In this document: positions 17,349-25,820 of the stretch, piece by piece
How positions within the stretch are numbered: position 1 is the stretch's first letter
Layout: each line of letters begins with the position of its first letter
Origin: an uncultured Clostridiaceae bacterium
GTDB lineage: Bacteria; Bacillota; Clostridia; Clostridiales; Clostridiaceae
NCBI GenBank assembly: GCA_946405135.1
Contig: CAMJGD010000003.1
Coordinates: 1 to 64,000 of the forward strand
DNA length: 64,000 nt
Reading direction: 5' to 3'
Made by a program: the position numbers and the translations under genes
Notes under the pieces: model-generated
Told to the model about the DNA's origin: nothing
What the model saw: the letters and a program-made list of their open reading frames with translations, nothing else
The model's database searches: none

Positions 17349-17402
17349 ATATTAATATTATATAATTTATAGTTATTATTTTCAAATTAATTTTATATAA
17401 TT

Positions 17403-17433
17403 AAAAAAGCATGACGTAAAAGTCATGCTTTTT
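17403..17433 (-). terminator. Terminator between the two tRNA-Pro genes
   Basis: AAAAAAGCATGAC paired with GTCATGCTTTTTT around a 6-nt loop, immediately 3' of the minus-strand tRNA-Pro (UGG). The symmetric A and T runs permit both directions. Confidence 0.8.
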
Positions 17434-17509
17434 TGGTCGGGGTGACAGGGATTGAACCTGCGACCTCATGGTCCCAAACCACGCGCGCTCCCATCTGCGC
17501 TACACCCCG
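17434..17509 (-). tRNA. tRNA-Pro (UGG)
   Basis: Acceptor CGGGGTG pairs with CACCCCG. The anticodon loop TTTGGGA gives anticodon TGG. A normal T arm and encoded CCA are present. The anticodon stem CGTGG/CCATG has one non-Watson-Crick pair. It is very similar to the CGG copy 85 bp away, so the pair probably arose by duplication. Confidence 0.93.
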
Positions 17510-17747
17510 AGAACAACTATGATTATAATATATTAATAGATTTAAGTCAATATAGAAATACTGGATAAATGAAAATATTTAAGAAAACTTAATTGTAAAA
17601 CTAAATTCTACCCCAGTATATTAAAATAGTAGAAATCAATTAGCAAGAATATTATTATATTACCAAAAAATACATAAAATTATTGATAAAAAGTATAAAA
17701 AGTCGTACAATAAACATTGAAATATATTTAAAGATGGAGGTAATAAA

Positions 17748-18050
17748 ATGAAGGCTACTACTATAGTTATGTTTGTGGCGAGTCTTTGGTTTTTAGTGAT
17801 AGGATGTCTTGTCCTTTTCAATAAATCTGTAAAAGATAAGATGGAATCTTCTATTAGAAATGCTTCAGATAAGAGTGGTTATTTAAGATTTAATGGTATG
17901 TTTAATTTAGTAATAGGTGTAATAGGTATAATTATAGCCATAGCAGATTACTTTGTAAAAGATAGTGCTAAGAGCACTCTTATAATATTCATAGTAGTAA
18001 TGCTTGCTTCTTCGCTCTTGCAGGCATCTTTGGGTAAAAGATATAAATAA
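17748..18050 (+). CDS. Small three-helix membrane protein, function unknown
   Basis: A 100-residue protein with hydrophobic segments at about 5-24, 50-68 and 76-94 and a charged cytoplasmic-type loop between the first two (KDKMESSIRNASDK). It resembles the many small uncharacterised DUF-type membrane proteins of Firmicutes, but I cannot name a family with confidence. A GATGGAGGT ribosome site 6 bases before the ATG and a following terminator make the gene call firm. Monocistronic. Confidence 0.75.
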   Translation: MKATTIVMFVASLWFLVIGCLVLFNKSVKDKMESSIRNASDKSGYLRFNGMFNLVIGVIGIIIAIADYFVKDSAKSTLIIFIVVMLASSLLQASLGKRYK

Positions 18051-18053
18051 ATC

Positions 18054-18100
18054 AAATCCAATAGAAGACCAAATTTCGTGGATTTCTATTGGATTTTTTA
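18054..18100 (+). terminator. Rho-independent terminator after the small membrane protein
   Basis: AAATCCAATAGAA pairs with TTCTATTGGATTT around a roughly 16-nt loop and is followed by Ts. Confidence 0.8.
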
Positions 18101-18146
18101 TGGCGTAGATAAGGGATATTGAGTATAAAGCAATATGGAATACAGT

Positions 18147-18196
18147 AAAATCAATACACATATGATGCTATAGCATATGTGTATTGATTTTTTTTA
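18147..18196. terminator. Second strong hairpin upstream of levR
   Basis: AAATCAATACACATATG pairs with CATATGTGTATTGATTT (17 bp) around a 9-nt loop, with an A-run before it and a run of eight Ts after it. It follows the previous terminator by under 50 bp, which insulates the levR promoter region. Confidence 0.75.
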
Positions 18197-18333
18197 TCTA
18201 TTGTGGTAATAAAATATACAAGATAGTTATGTTTTTATAGCAATTATCTTAAGAGTTTAAGACATGCCAAGTTCAGTCAAGAAATATAAAAGTAATTTAT
18301 ATTTTTAGAATCCTAAAAAAGGGTGGTTAAGTT

Positions 18334-21105
18334 ATGAAAAGAATAGAAAAAATTTATGACCATTTAAAAAGAAAGTCTTTACAATTCAATAGGGAACTAT
18401 TAAAAGAGAAGGGAGGTTTTGAAGCTTCTCAAATAGCAGAGGAACTGGATATATTAAGAAATAATGTGAGTATGGAACTTAATAATCTAGTGAGACAGGA
18501 TAAGGTAATAAAGATAAAGGGAAGACCAGTACTATATTTTGATAAAGAAGCTTTAGAAATAATTTTTGATAAAAAGCTGCCTAAAGGACCTATAGAAATA
18601 AATAGTATAGATGAACTGTTTGAAGAAGAAAAAGTAGAAAACAGTCCTTTTGATTTTATTATTGGTTCTAATGGAAGCTTAAAAAATCAAATAGAGCAGG
18701 CAAAAGCAGCAGTGCTATATCCTCCAAATGGATTGCATACTTTAATATTAGGACCTACGGGGGTGGGGAAAACTTTATTTGCAAACATGATGTATAATTA
18801 CGCAAAATTTGTAGAGAAGCTGCAAGAAAATTCTCCTTTTATAGTATTTAATTGTGCAGATTATTATAATAATCCACAACTTTTAATATCTCAAATATTT
18901 GGCCATGCAAAAGGAGCTTTTACAGGAGCAGATACAGAAAAAGAAGGGCTAGTGGAAAAAGCTAATGGGGGCATACTATTTCTTGATGAAGTTCATAGAC
19001 TTCCTCCAGAAGGTCAAGAAATGATATTTTATTTTATGGATACAGGCACTTTTAATAAATTAGGGGAGATAGAAAGAAACAGAAGAGCCAATGTACTTAT
19101 AATTTGTGCTACTACTGAGGATACCAATTCTTCGTTGTTAAAAACATTTTTAAGGAGAATTCCTATAATAATAAATATTCCATCCTTAGATGAAAGACCA
19201 GCAAATGAGAAAATAGACATAATAAAACAACTGTTTTCAAAGGAAGCTCGAAGAGTAAATAAACCTATAAAAGTAAGTGCAGACGTAGTAAAGGCACTGA
19301 TTGGAAGTGTATCTTTTGGAAATATAGGTCAGCTTAAATCCAATATACAGCTTATCTGTGCAAAAGGATTTTTAAATAGCATAAATAAAAAGGATTATGT
19401 AAATATAGATTTTAAAACACTTCCATCTAATATAAAGGATGGCCTCCTAATCTTAGGAAACAGAAGAAAGGAAATGGAAGAGATAGCAGATCTCATAGAT
19501 AGGCATATTATTATTACTCCGCAAGGAGACAATATATTTATTACAGAAGACAGTTATGAACCTCCTTTTAATCTTTATAAAATAATAGAAGATAAAGCTA
19601 ACATATTAAAAGATGAAGGCATGGATGAAGAATATATACAAAAGTTTATAACCACAGATATAAATATACATATAAAGTCATTTTATGACAAGTTTAAGGT
19701 AGATACAAATGATAGAGAAAAATTTTTAAGAATAGTAGATGAAGAGACTCTAGATTTAGCAGAAGAAATAAAGGAATTAGCAGAAAATAGGTTGAAAAGA
19801 AAATATAATGAAAGATTTATATATGCTATAGGTCTTCATATAAGTGCTTTTTTAAAGAGAATACAAAACGGTACAGAAGTAAAATATACAAACAATATAG
19901 AAAGCATAGCTGAAGAAAACCCTGAAGAGTATGAAGTAGCTCTAGAAGTTAAGAAAATCATTGAAAGTAAGTATAATATAAGGGTTCCAGACATGGAAAC
20001 CATATATCTTACCCTGCTTCTCTCATCTATTCAAGAAAGCAATAAAAATGGTCATGTAGGCATTGTAGTAGCAGCCCATGGCAGCAGTACTGCTAGCAGT
20101 ATGGTTAGTGTATCTACAAAACTTTTAGGTGAATTTAACGTAAAAGCTGTAGATATGCCGCTAGAGGTTAGTCCTAGAGACATATTTGAAAAGATAGTTG
20201 AAGCTGTAGAAGAAATAGATGAAGGCAAGGGAGTTTTGTTCCTTGTGGATATGGGATCTTTAGCTAATTTTGAGGAAGAGATTTCAGAGAGAACGGGTAT
20301 AAAAATTAAGACACTAGATATGGTATCTACACCTATAGTATTAGAAGCAGTAAGAAAAGCTAATGTATTTGATATGGACTTGGAAGACATATACAATTCT
20401 TTAAAGAGTTTTAAAGGTTATGGTAAGTATGAAGAGAGTGATAATAGAGGGTATGACAAGGTTATAGTAACCATATGCTCTACTGGTGAAGGAACAGCAA
20501 TAAAATTAAAACAGATTGTAGAAGATATACTTAAGAGTATTACAGAAGAATATATAAATGTTATCCCACTAGGTATAAATAATTTAGATAAAGAAATAGA
20601 AAAAATCCAAAAGAAGTATGAAATAGTAGCATCTATTGGAGTGGTAGATCCTAATATTTCAGCACCTTTTATACCATTAGAATCTTTGATAGACGGCAGC
20701 GGTGAATATAACATAAAAAAAATAATCAGCAGCAAAGATGTAGAAGTAAAGCAGATAGATGATAAAGTAGTAGCAAGAGATCTATGCGAAGATAATCTCA
20801 AACAATTTTTAACCTATTTAAATCCGTACAAAGCAACTAGTGTATTGATGGGCTTTACTAGTGTATTAGAAAAGGAAATGAATACAGAATTCACAAATTC
20901 AATGGCTATAAGACTAATAATTCATACAGCTTGCGCCTTAGAGAGAATGATAATCCATGATGGTTTAAACTACGGTGGTGACAAAAAACAAATTAATTCA
21001 GAAAGGGTTAAAAAAATAAAAAAAGCGAGCAAAGTATTTAAAGAAGCCTTAAACGTTGAATTGACAGAGGATGAGATATTTTATATATCTGATATGTTTG
21101 AATAA
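18334..21105 (+). CDS. levR: LevR/ManR-type sigma-54 activator with PTS regulation domains
   Basis: A 923-residue transcription activator of a PTS operon. In order: N-terminal HTH (about 1-75), an AAA+ sigma-54 interaction domain (about 105-345) with Walker A LGPTGVGKT (139-147), the sigma-54 contact loop GAFTGA (194-199) and Walker B ILFLDEV, a PRD (about 470-565, GLHIS), an EIIA-Man-like domain with AAHGSST and phosphorylatable His582, an EIIB-like segment (about 705-800), and a C-terminal PRD (about 820-923, IIHTAC). Phosphorylation of the PRDs by HPr or EIIB should tune activity with sugar flow. The next operon begins with a sigma-54 promoter and repeated upstream elements, its probable target. 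GGGTGG ribosome site. Confidence 0.93.
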   Translation: MKRIEKIYDHLKRKSLQFNRELLKEKGGFEASQIAEELDILRNNVSMELNNLVRQDKVIKIKGRPVLYFDKEALEIIFDKKLPKGPIEINSIDELFEEEKVENSPFDFIIGSNGSLKNQIEQAKAAVLYPPNGLHTLILGPTGVGKTLFANMMYNYAKFVEKLQENSPFIVFNCADYYNNPQLLISQIFGHAKGAFTGADTEKEGLVEKANGGILFLDEVHRLPPEGQEMIFYFMDTGTFNKLGEIERNRRANVLIICATTEDTNSSLLKTFLRRIPIIINIPSLDERPANEKIDIIKQLFSKEARRVNKPIKVSADVVKALIGSVSFGNIGQLKSNIQLICAKGFLNSINKKDYVNIDFKTLPSNIKDGLLILGNRRKEMEEIADLIDRHIIITPQGDNIFITEDSYEPPFNLYKIIEDKANILKDEGMDEEYIQKFITTDINIHIKSFYDKFKVDTNDREKFLRIVDEETLDLAEEIKELAENRLKRKYNERFIYAIGLHISAFLKRIQNGTEVKYTNNIESIAEENPEEYEVALEVKKIIESKYNIRVPDMETIYLTLLLSSIQESNKNGHVGIVVAAHGSSTASSMVSVSTKLLGEFNVKAVDMPLEVSPRDIFEKIVEAVEEIDEGKGVLFLVDMGSLANFEEEISERTGIKIKTLDMVSTPIVLEAVRKANVFDMDLEDIYNSLKSFKGYGKYEESDNRGYDKVIVTICSTGEGTAIKLKQIVEDILKSITEEYINVIPLGINNLDKEIEKIQKKYEIVASIGVVDPNISAPFIPLESLIDGSGEYNIKKIISSKDVEVKQIDDKVVARDLCEDNLKQFLTYLNPYKATSVLMGFTSVLEKEMNTEFTNSMAIRLIIHTACALERMIIHDGLNYGGDKKQINSERVKKIKKASKVFKEALNVELTEDEIFYISDMFE

Positions 21106-21174
21106 GTTTTAAAATACTAAAAAGTATTTGATACACTGATATAAGTTCTTAGAAAACAAATGAAATACATCGGC

Positions 21175-21207
21175 TGTGTATTAAAATATGCATTATGTGT
21201 ATTAAAA
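21175..21207 (+). promoter_or_regulatory. Upstream activating sequence, two direct 12-bp repeats
   Basis: TGTGTATTAAAA occurs at 21175-21186 and again at 21196-21207, 21 bp apart, about two helical turns. The sites lie about 80-115 bp upstream of the sigma-54 promoter, where an activator of the LevR type would bind. A third, inverted copy is at 21274-21285. Confidence 0.7.
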
Positions 21208-21273
21208 AAGAATTTTGTAAAATAAAATTTCTCCCCCTTTTGAGATGTAACAACGTTTACATAGAATGCTTTT

Positions 21274-21285
21274 TTTTAATACACA
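21274..21285 (-). promoter_or_regulatory. Inverted third copy of the 12-bp element
   Basis: TTTTAATACACA is the exact reverse complement of the two upstream elements. It ends 3 bp before the -24 region of the sigma-54 promoter. Confidence 0.6.
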
Positions 21286-21288
21286 ATT

Positions 21289-21304
21289 TTGGCACAGCTA
21301 TTGC
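21289..21304 (+). promoter_or_regulatory. Sigma-54 (-24/-12) promoter of the PTS operon
   Basis: TTGGCACAGCTATTGC matches the consensus TGGCAC-N5-TTGC exactly, with GG and GC correctly spaced. The position 45 bp before the EIIA start and directly after a LevR-type activator gene strongly supports it. The TTG here should not be read as a start codon. Confidence 0.9.
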
Positions 21305-21348
21305 TTAGTATATTAATGAAAAAAGAAAAGGAGGATTACAGAAAAATT

Positions 21349-21768
21349 ATGATAGCAATAATTATAGGAACACACGGGAAATTCTCTGAGCAATTACTAA
21401 AGACTTCTGAAATGATATTTGGCAAGCAAGAAAATGTTGCTACTGTAACCTTTGAACCAGGAGAAGGTACGGAACAGCTTATGGCAAAATATGAAGATGC
21501 TTTGAAATCATTGGACACTAAAGATGGCGTAGTATTCATGGTAGACCTTTTTGGTGGAAGTCCTTTTAACGCAGCAAGCAGAATAGTAATAGATAACGAA
21601 AATATGGATATAATAACAGGAGTTAATCTTCCTATGCTTTTAGAAGCATATGGACTTAGGGAAACGGTTGAATTAAAAGAACTAGTAGATATAGCTGAAA
21701 CTGCGGCTATAAATGGAATAAAATCATTTAAACAAACATTAAAACAAAATGAAGAGGAGGAACTTTAA
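21349..21768 (+). CDS. PTS mannose-family EIIA component
   Basis: A cytoplasmic phosphocarrier that takes phosphate from HPr and gives it to EIIB. 139 residues from ATG 21349, which follows AAAGGAGGATTA with long spacing. Upstream in-frame codons lie in or near the sigma-54 promoter and are not used. The phosphorylated His is His9 in IGTHGKFS, and VDLFGGSPFNAA is the second family signature. First gene of the EIIA-EIIB-EIIC-EIID operon, overlapping no neighbour and ending 1 bp before EIIB. Separate EIIA and EIIB chains are the LevD/LevE arrangement. Confidence 0.93.
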   Translation: MIAIIIGTHGKFSEQLLKTSEMIFGKQENVATVTFEPGEGTEQLMAKYEDALKSLDTKDGVVFMVDLFGGSPFNAASRIVIDNENMDIITGVNLPMLLEAYGLRETVELKELVDIAETAAINGIKSFKQTLKQNEEEEL

Positions 21769-21769
21769 T

Positions 21770-22249
21770 ATGAGCATGCAGATAGTATTAACAAGAATAG
21801 ACGACAGATTAATCCATGGTCAGGTAGCAACTATATGGGCAAAAGAAACAAAATGCAACAGAATAATAGTAGTAAGTGATGAAGTTGCAAATGATAACTT
21901 AAGAAAGACCCTATTAGTACAGGTAGCACCTCCTGGGATTAAAGCAAATGTAATAACTATAGATAAGATGATAGAAATATATCAAAACCCTAAATATGAC
22001 AGCTTTAAAGCACTTTTGCTATTTACTAACCCTACAGATGTATTAAGAGTAGTGGAAGGAGGAGTGGATATAAAGAGCGTAAATATTGGTGGAATGTCAT
22101 TTAAAGAAGGCAAAAGGCAGATAACATCAGCGGTATCAGTGGACGAAAAAGATATAGAAGCATTTAAGAAACTTAATGAAAAAGGCATAGAACTAGAAAT
22201 AAGAAAAGTAACTACAGATTCTAAAGTGGACATTATGTCAAAACTTTAA
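21770..22249 (+). CDS. PTS mannose/fructose/sorbose-family EIIB component
   Basis: A cytoplasmic phosphotransferase that phosphorylates the incoming sugar. 159 residues from ATG 21770, preceded by GAGGAGGAAC. The active His is in RIDDRLIHGQV (His16, or His14 if the second Met starts translation). VVSDEVANDN and VNIGGMSFKEGKRQI are also typical. It follows EIIA by 1 bp, so translation is likely coupled. The sugar cannot be read from sequence; mannose, glucose, fructose and sorbose are all possible in this family. Confidence 0.93.
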   Translation: MSMQIVLTRIDDRLIHGQVATIWAKETKCNRIIVVSDEVANDNLRKTLLVQVAPPGIKANVITIDKMIEIYQNPKYDSFKALLLFTNPTDVLRVVEGGVDIKSVNIGGMSFKEGKRQITSAVSVDEKDIEAFKKLNEKGIELEIRKVTTDSKVDIMSKL

Positions 22250-22278
22250 AAAATAATAAGTAAGGGGGAGAAATTTAT

Positions 22279-23058
22279 ATGGAAATTAATGCTTTACAGG
22301 TTATTCTCATAGTAATAATTGCCGGTATTGCTGGTATTGGAAGCGTACTTGATGAATTTCAGACTCACAGGCCTTTAGTAGCTTGTACTTTAATAGGGTT
22401 AGTGCTAGGAAATGTTAAAGAAGGAATTATATTAGGTGGTACTCTTGAACTTATGGCACTAGGCTGGATGAACATAGGAGCAGCAATGGCTCCAGATGCA
22501 GCTCTTGCCAGTGTAATTTCAACTATACTTGTAATCGGTTCAAAACAGAGTATATCAGCAGGTATAGCTATAGCAATTCCTATAGCAGCTGCAGGACAGG
22601 TATTGACCATTTTAGCTAGAACTATTTCAGTAGGACTTCAACATAGGGCAGACAAATATGCAGAGCAGGGAAATCTTTCCGGTATAGATAGATGTCATTT
22701 ATTAGGATTAGCAATTCAAGCATTACGTGTGGCTATTCCAGCACTTATAGTTTCATTAATAAGCCCAGAAGCAGTTCATTCTATGTTGTCAATGATACCT
22801 ACCTTCATTACAGAAGGTTTAAGAGTAGCTGGAGGTTTTATAGTAGTTGTTGGTTACGCTATGGTTATAAACATGATGGAAGCAAAATATCTAATGCCAT
22901 TCTTCTTCTTGGGATTTGTTATAGCAGCATTTACAAACTTCAATTTAGTTGCATTAGGAGTATTAGGAACAGTATTTGCAATAGTATATATCCAGTTGAA
23001 TCCAAAATATCATGCAGCGGTAGCAGCCAATGATATAGATGATCTGGATGATCTGTAA
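22279..23058 (+). CDS. PTS mannose-family EIIC permease
   Basis: A 259-residue integral membrane subunit forming the sugar channel together with EIID. Signatures are DEFQTHRPLVACTLIG near residue 27, GGTLELMALGWMNIGAAMAPD and multiple hydrophobic segments. AAGGGGGAG lies upstream of the ATG. The C-terminal IDDLDDL is acidic and may be cytoplasmic. Third gene in the operon, 29 bp after EIIB and 17 bp before EIID. Confidence 0.93.
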   Translation: MEINALQVILIVIIAGIAGIGSVLDEFQTHRPLVACTLIGLVLGNVKEGIILGGTLELMALGWMNIGAAMAPDAALASVISTILVIGSKQSISAGIAIAIPIAAAGQVLTILARTISVGLQHRADKYAEQGNLSGIDRCHLLGLAIQALRVAIPALIVSLISPEAVHSMLSMIPTFITEGLRVAGGFIVVVGYAMVINMMEAKYLMPFFFLGFVIAAFTNFNLVALGVLGTVFAIVYIQLNPKYHAAVAANDIDDLDDL

Positions 23059-23075
23059 GAGGGGAGGTATAAAAC

Positions 23076-23897
23076 ATGAGTGAGAAAAAATTAACTAAAA
23101 AAGATTTGACCAGCATGTTTATTCGTTCAAATTTTCATCAAGGTTCTTGGAACTTTGAAAGAATGCAGGCTCTAGGATATTGTTTTTCTATGATACCTGT
23201 AATAAAGAGGCTTTATGAAGGTGACGAAAGAAAACAAGCTTTAAAAAGACACCTTGAGTTTTTTAATACTCAACCTTTTGTTACAGCTCCAATATTAGGT
23301 GTTACTGCAGCCATGGAAGAAGAAAAGGCAAATGGTGCTGAAATTGATGATGGAAGCATTAATGGTGTTAAGATAGGTCTTATGGGACCGTTAGCTGGTG
23401 TAGGAGATCCAATATTTTGGGGTACATTAAGACCTGTACTTGCTGCTCTTGGAGCTTCGTTAGCTATGAATGGAAGTATTTTAGGACCAATATTATTCTT
23501 TGTATTATTTAATGCAGTTCGTTTAGGTATCAGGTGGTATGGTATAAAATACGGATATGAAAAAGGTACAGAAATAATTTCTGATATGGCAGGTAATAGA
23601 CTTCAGAAATTAACAGAAGGTGCATCAATACTAGGATTATTTGTAATGGGTGCACTTGTTGCAAAGTGGACAACAGTAAATATACCTTTAGAAGTATCAA
23701 GATTTACTAATCAAGAGGGTAAAGAGATAGTAACTACTGTACAAAATATCCTAGATTCATTAATGCCAGGATTGATTCCTCTACTTTTAACTTTCGCATG
23801 TTCAAAGCTATTAAAGAAGAAAGTCAATGCTATATGGATAATATTTGGATTATTTATACTAGGTATAGTAGGATACTACTTTGGATTCATGATATAA
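23076..23897 (+). CDS. PTS mannose-family EIID permease
   Basis: A 273-residue partner of EIIC. Signatures are LTKKDLTSMFIRSNFHQGSW at the N-terminus, NTQPFVTAPILGV, GLMGPLAGVGDPIFWGTLRP and a C-terminal hydrophobic helix pair. GGGGAGGT ribosome site. Last gene of the PTS operon, followed by a strong terminator. With EIIC it forms the membrane channel also used by class II bacteriocins in related bacteria. Confidence 0.94.
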   Translation: MSEKKLTKKDLTSMFIRSNFHQGSWNFERMQALGYCFSMIPVIKRLYEGDERKQALKRHLEFFNTQPFVTAPILGVTAAMEEEKANGAEIDDGSINGVKIGLMGPLAGVGDPIFWGTLRPVLAALGASLAMNGSILGPILFFVLFNAVRLGIRWYGIKYGYEKGTEIISDMAGNRLQKLTEGASILGLFVMGALVAKWTTVNIPLEVSRFTNQEGKEIVTTVQNILDSLMPGLIPLLLTFACSKLLKKKVNAIWIIFGLFILGIVGYYFGFMI

Positions 23898-23900
23898 ATT

Positions 23901-23947
23901 AAAAAAGCTGTTACGTAATGAATAAAAATATTACGTAACAGCTTTTC
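23901..23947 (+). terminator. Terminator of the PTS operon
   Basis: AAAAAAGCTGTTACGTAAT pairs with ATTACGTAACAGCTTTT around a short AT loop. It can also serve the convergent FemAB-like gene. Confidence 0.85.
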
Positions 23948-24028
23948 TCTTATAATCTCAATTTAATTTTCTAAATTTTACAAAACTTATTTTTAACATA
24001 CAATATTTTACAAAAACTCATTCCTAAT

Positions 24029-25360
24029 TTATCTATTCCTTATTTTATTTCTTATTTCTTTAAATTTAGGAAATACAGATTTAAACATGCTGTATAGAAA
24101 TTTATTTATAACTAAATCAAATTCGCCTATAAATTCTACAAACTTACCATTAAAGCCTTTTTTAAACTTATATAAGCCATATAAGGGGTTATCAGGATTT
24201 AAGTCTCCAGATACTCCTCTAAAGTCATATACATAGCAGCCCAAATCTATACTGTCATTTATCATAGCCTGCTGCATAAGGAAATTTGGCATAGCATCCC
24301 TTAAAATGTCTTCAGAAGCACCATATAGATACCAAGCCTTGCCGCCGTGATATAGATATATAGCCCCAGATAAATAAATTTCCCTGCCTTTAAACTCTTC
24401 TATTTCGCTCATTCTCTTTTGGAAACCTTCAATTTGTCTTTCTGCTTCTCTCAATTTATTTTCATTATCTGAAAGTTTCTTATTTAATTTTTCTAGTTTA
24501 TCTTTGTCTTGTTCATTTTCTAGAGAATTTTTAACTTCACTAATTTTATTTAAAGCTCTTTCTTTAGCTTGAGTTTGCTTGTCCAATTTTTCCTGCAGTC
24601 TTTCAAAATCTTTTTCATAGCTGTATTTAACCATATACAATCTACATTTAGGATATAAAAGCTCTAACATTTCCTTAAAATAGTCTTTATTTCTTATTAT
24701 AAAGTTATCTCTCTTACCTGTTACCATCATTATGTTATAGAATTCTTGAAGTACTTCTTCATTAAAATTTTTCCCGTCATAAACTTCTACAGAAAGACCT
24801 CTATCTTCTGCTACCCTAATATTATATCTGGTTTTACTTGAAAAGTTTTTAAATATTTGTTTTTTTATATCTTCTTTATTTCCTTCTGTAGGAAGATCTA
24901 GTCTGAATACAAAATTAGGCTGAATACCCTCAAAATTTTTAGAGTCTTTATGCTCATAGCCTAAACTGCTTAAAAAAGCTTTAATTTTTTCACCATTTTC
25001 TACTAGGACCTGATCTTCATGTAAATGTATATCAGGATCTATAGTTAAAAAGGCTATTTTATTTTCTTTGGAAAAGTCTCTAAGATATTCTGTAAATTCT
25101 GTTAACAAATCTTTATTACTATAATCACAGACAAATCCACGAGGTATGTATCCCAGATATGAACCTGTATAAGGTATCTTTCTTAAAATAATAGCTGCAG
25201 CCATCACCATGTTGCCAGATATATCATAACCTGCAATGTACTTAGGTACCCAGTCCTTTTTTAATTTACTCCATCCAGAGGTTTGAAAAATATGTCCTTT
25301 TATATGTTCTTCGCTAAATTTATCTATATCATTTTCCTTTACTTCTATAAAGCTAAACAA
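24029..25360 (-). CDS. FemAB/FemX-like peptidoglycan aminoacyltransferase
   Basis: Predicted to attach an amino acid from aminoacyl-tRNA to the stem peptide of lipid II, building the interpeptide bridge. 443 residues: two GNAT-like subdomains (QTSGWSKLKKDW early, GYIPRGFVCDY, NFSSKTRYNIRVAEDRG) split by an antiparallel coiled coil at about 235-305 that resembles the tRNA-binding coiled-coil arm of Fem proteins, then YLYGASED and YDFRGVSGDL near the end. The start is TTG at 25360; the nearby ATG is out of frame and stops after four codons. The AAGGAAG site is somewhat far away, so the start is uncertain. Confidence 0.85.
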   Translation of the reverse strand: MFSFIEVKENDIDKFSEEHIKGHIFQTSGWSKLKKDWVPKYIAGYDISGNMVMAAAIILRKIPYTGSYLGYIPRGFVCDYSNKDLLTEFTEYLRDFSKENKIAFLTIDPDIHLHEDQVLVENGEKIKAFLSSLGYEHKDSKNFEGIQPNFVFRLDLPTEGNKEDIKKQIFKNFSSKTRYNIRVAEDRGLSVEVYDGKNFNEEVLQEFYNIMMVTGKRDNFIIRNKDYFKEMLELLYPKCRLYMVKYSYEKDFERLQEKLDKQTQAKERALNKISEVKNSLENEQDKDKLEKLNKKLSDNENKLREAERQIEGFQKRMSEIEEFKGREIYLSGAIYLYHGGKAWYLYGASEDILRDAMPNFLMQQAMINDSIDLGCYVYDFRGVSGDLNPDNPLYGLYKFKKGFNGKFVEFIGEFDLVINKFLYSMFKSVFPKFKEIRNKIRNR

Positions 25361-25820
25361 AGTTCATCAAACTTCCTTTCTTTTAATCTATTTTATATTT
25401 TATATGAAGGAACTATCTATTTCAAGAAAAAGAAATTTACAGGGAAATACAAAATAGTAGTGTAAAATATAAAAAAACTCTTTTTTTACAAAACTAAACA
25501 TTAGCATAAATTATAATTAACTGAATATAATTAATAATAAAGCAGGATATAAAATTAACTTTTGATTACATATTAAGTCAGGAATTAAACCTATATAAAA
25601 ATTAAATTTAATAATTAAAAGTTTATTAATACTATGAAAAATAATATTGTTTAATACCTTATATTATATGGACCTTATGTGTTTATGTACAGTCTGTTAA
25701 TTTATATTTTTATTTGTTGTTTAAATATTTATTTTAATGTTATAATGTTCACAGTGATGTGAGTTTTAATTTGTGGGGGATAATTATTAAATTTAAAAAA
25801 ATTAAGGTTTAGAGGTGGAG
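25361..25820. other. Divergent AT-rich intergenic region
   Basis: 460 bp without a credible ORF between the divergent FemAB-like and NlpC/P60 genes. A likely promoter for the hydrolase lies at 25717-25746. Nothing else is recognised. Confidence 0.5.
25717..25746 (+). promoter_or_regulatory. Probable sigma-A promoter of the first NlpC/P60 gene
   Basis: TTGTTT, 18-bp spacer, TATAAT, about 75 bp before the start codon. Confidence 0.45.

Noticed and set aside
21289..21348. TTG at 21289 as the start of EIIA
   Set aside because: The TTG is the first part of the -24 element of the sigma-54 promoter, upstream of any transcript. The ATG at 21349 gives the usual EIIA N-terminus.
22692..23033. Plus-strand second-frame ORF of 113 codons inside EIIC
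   Set aside because: It lies wholly inside the EIIC gene, has no ribosome site and has a Ser/Ile-rich composition typical of a shadow frame.
24029..25360. GNAT acetyltransferase for the gene at 24 kb
   Set aside because: Two GNAT-like halves with a coiled-coil arm and the FRGVSGD end fit FemAB, not a simple acetyltransferase.
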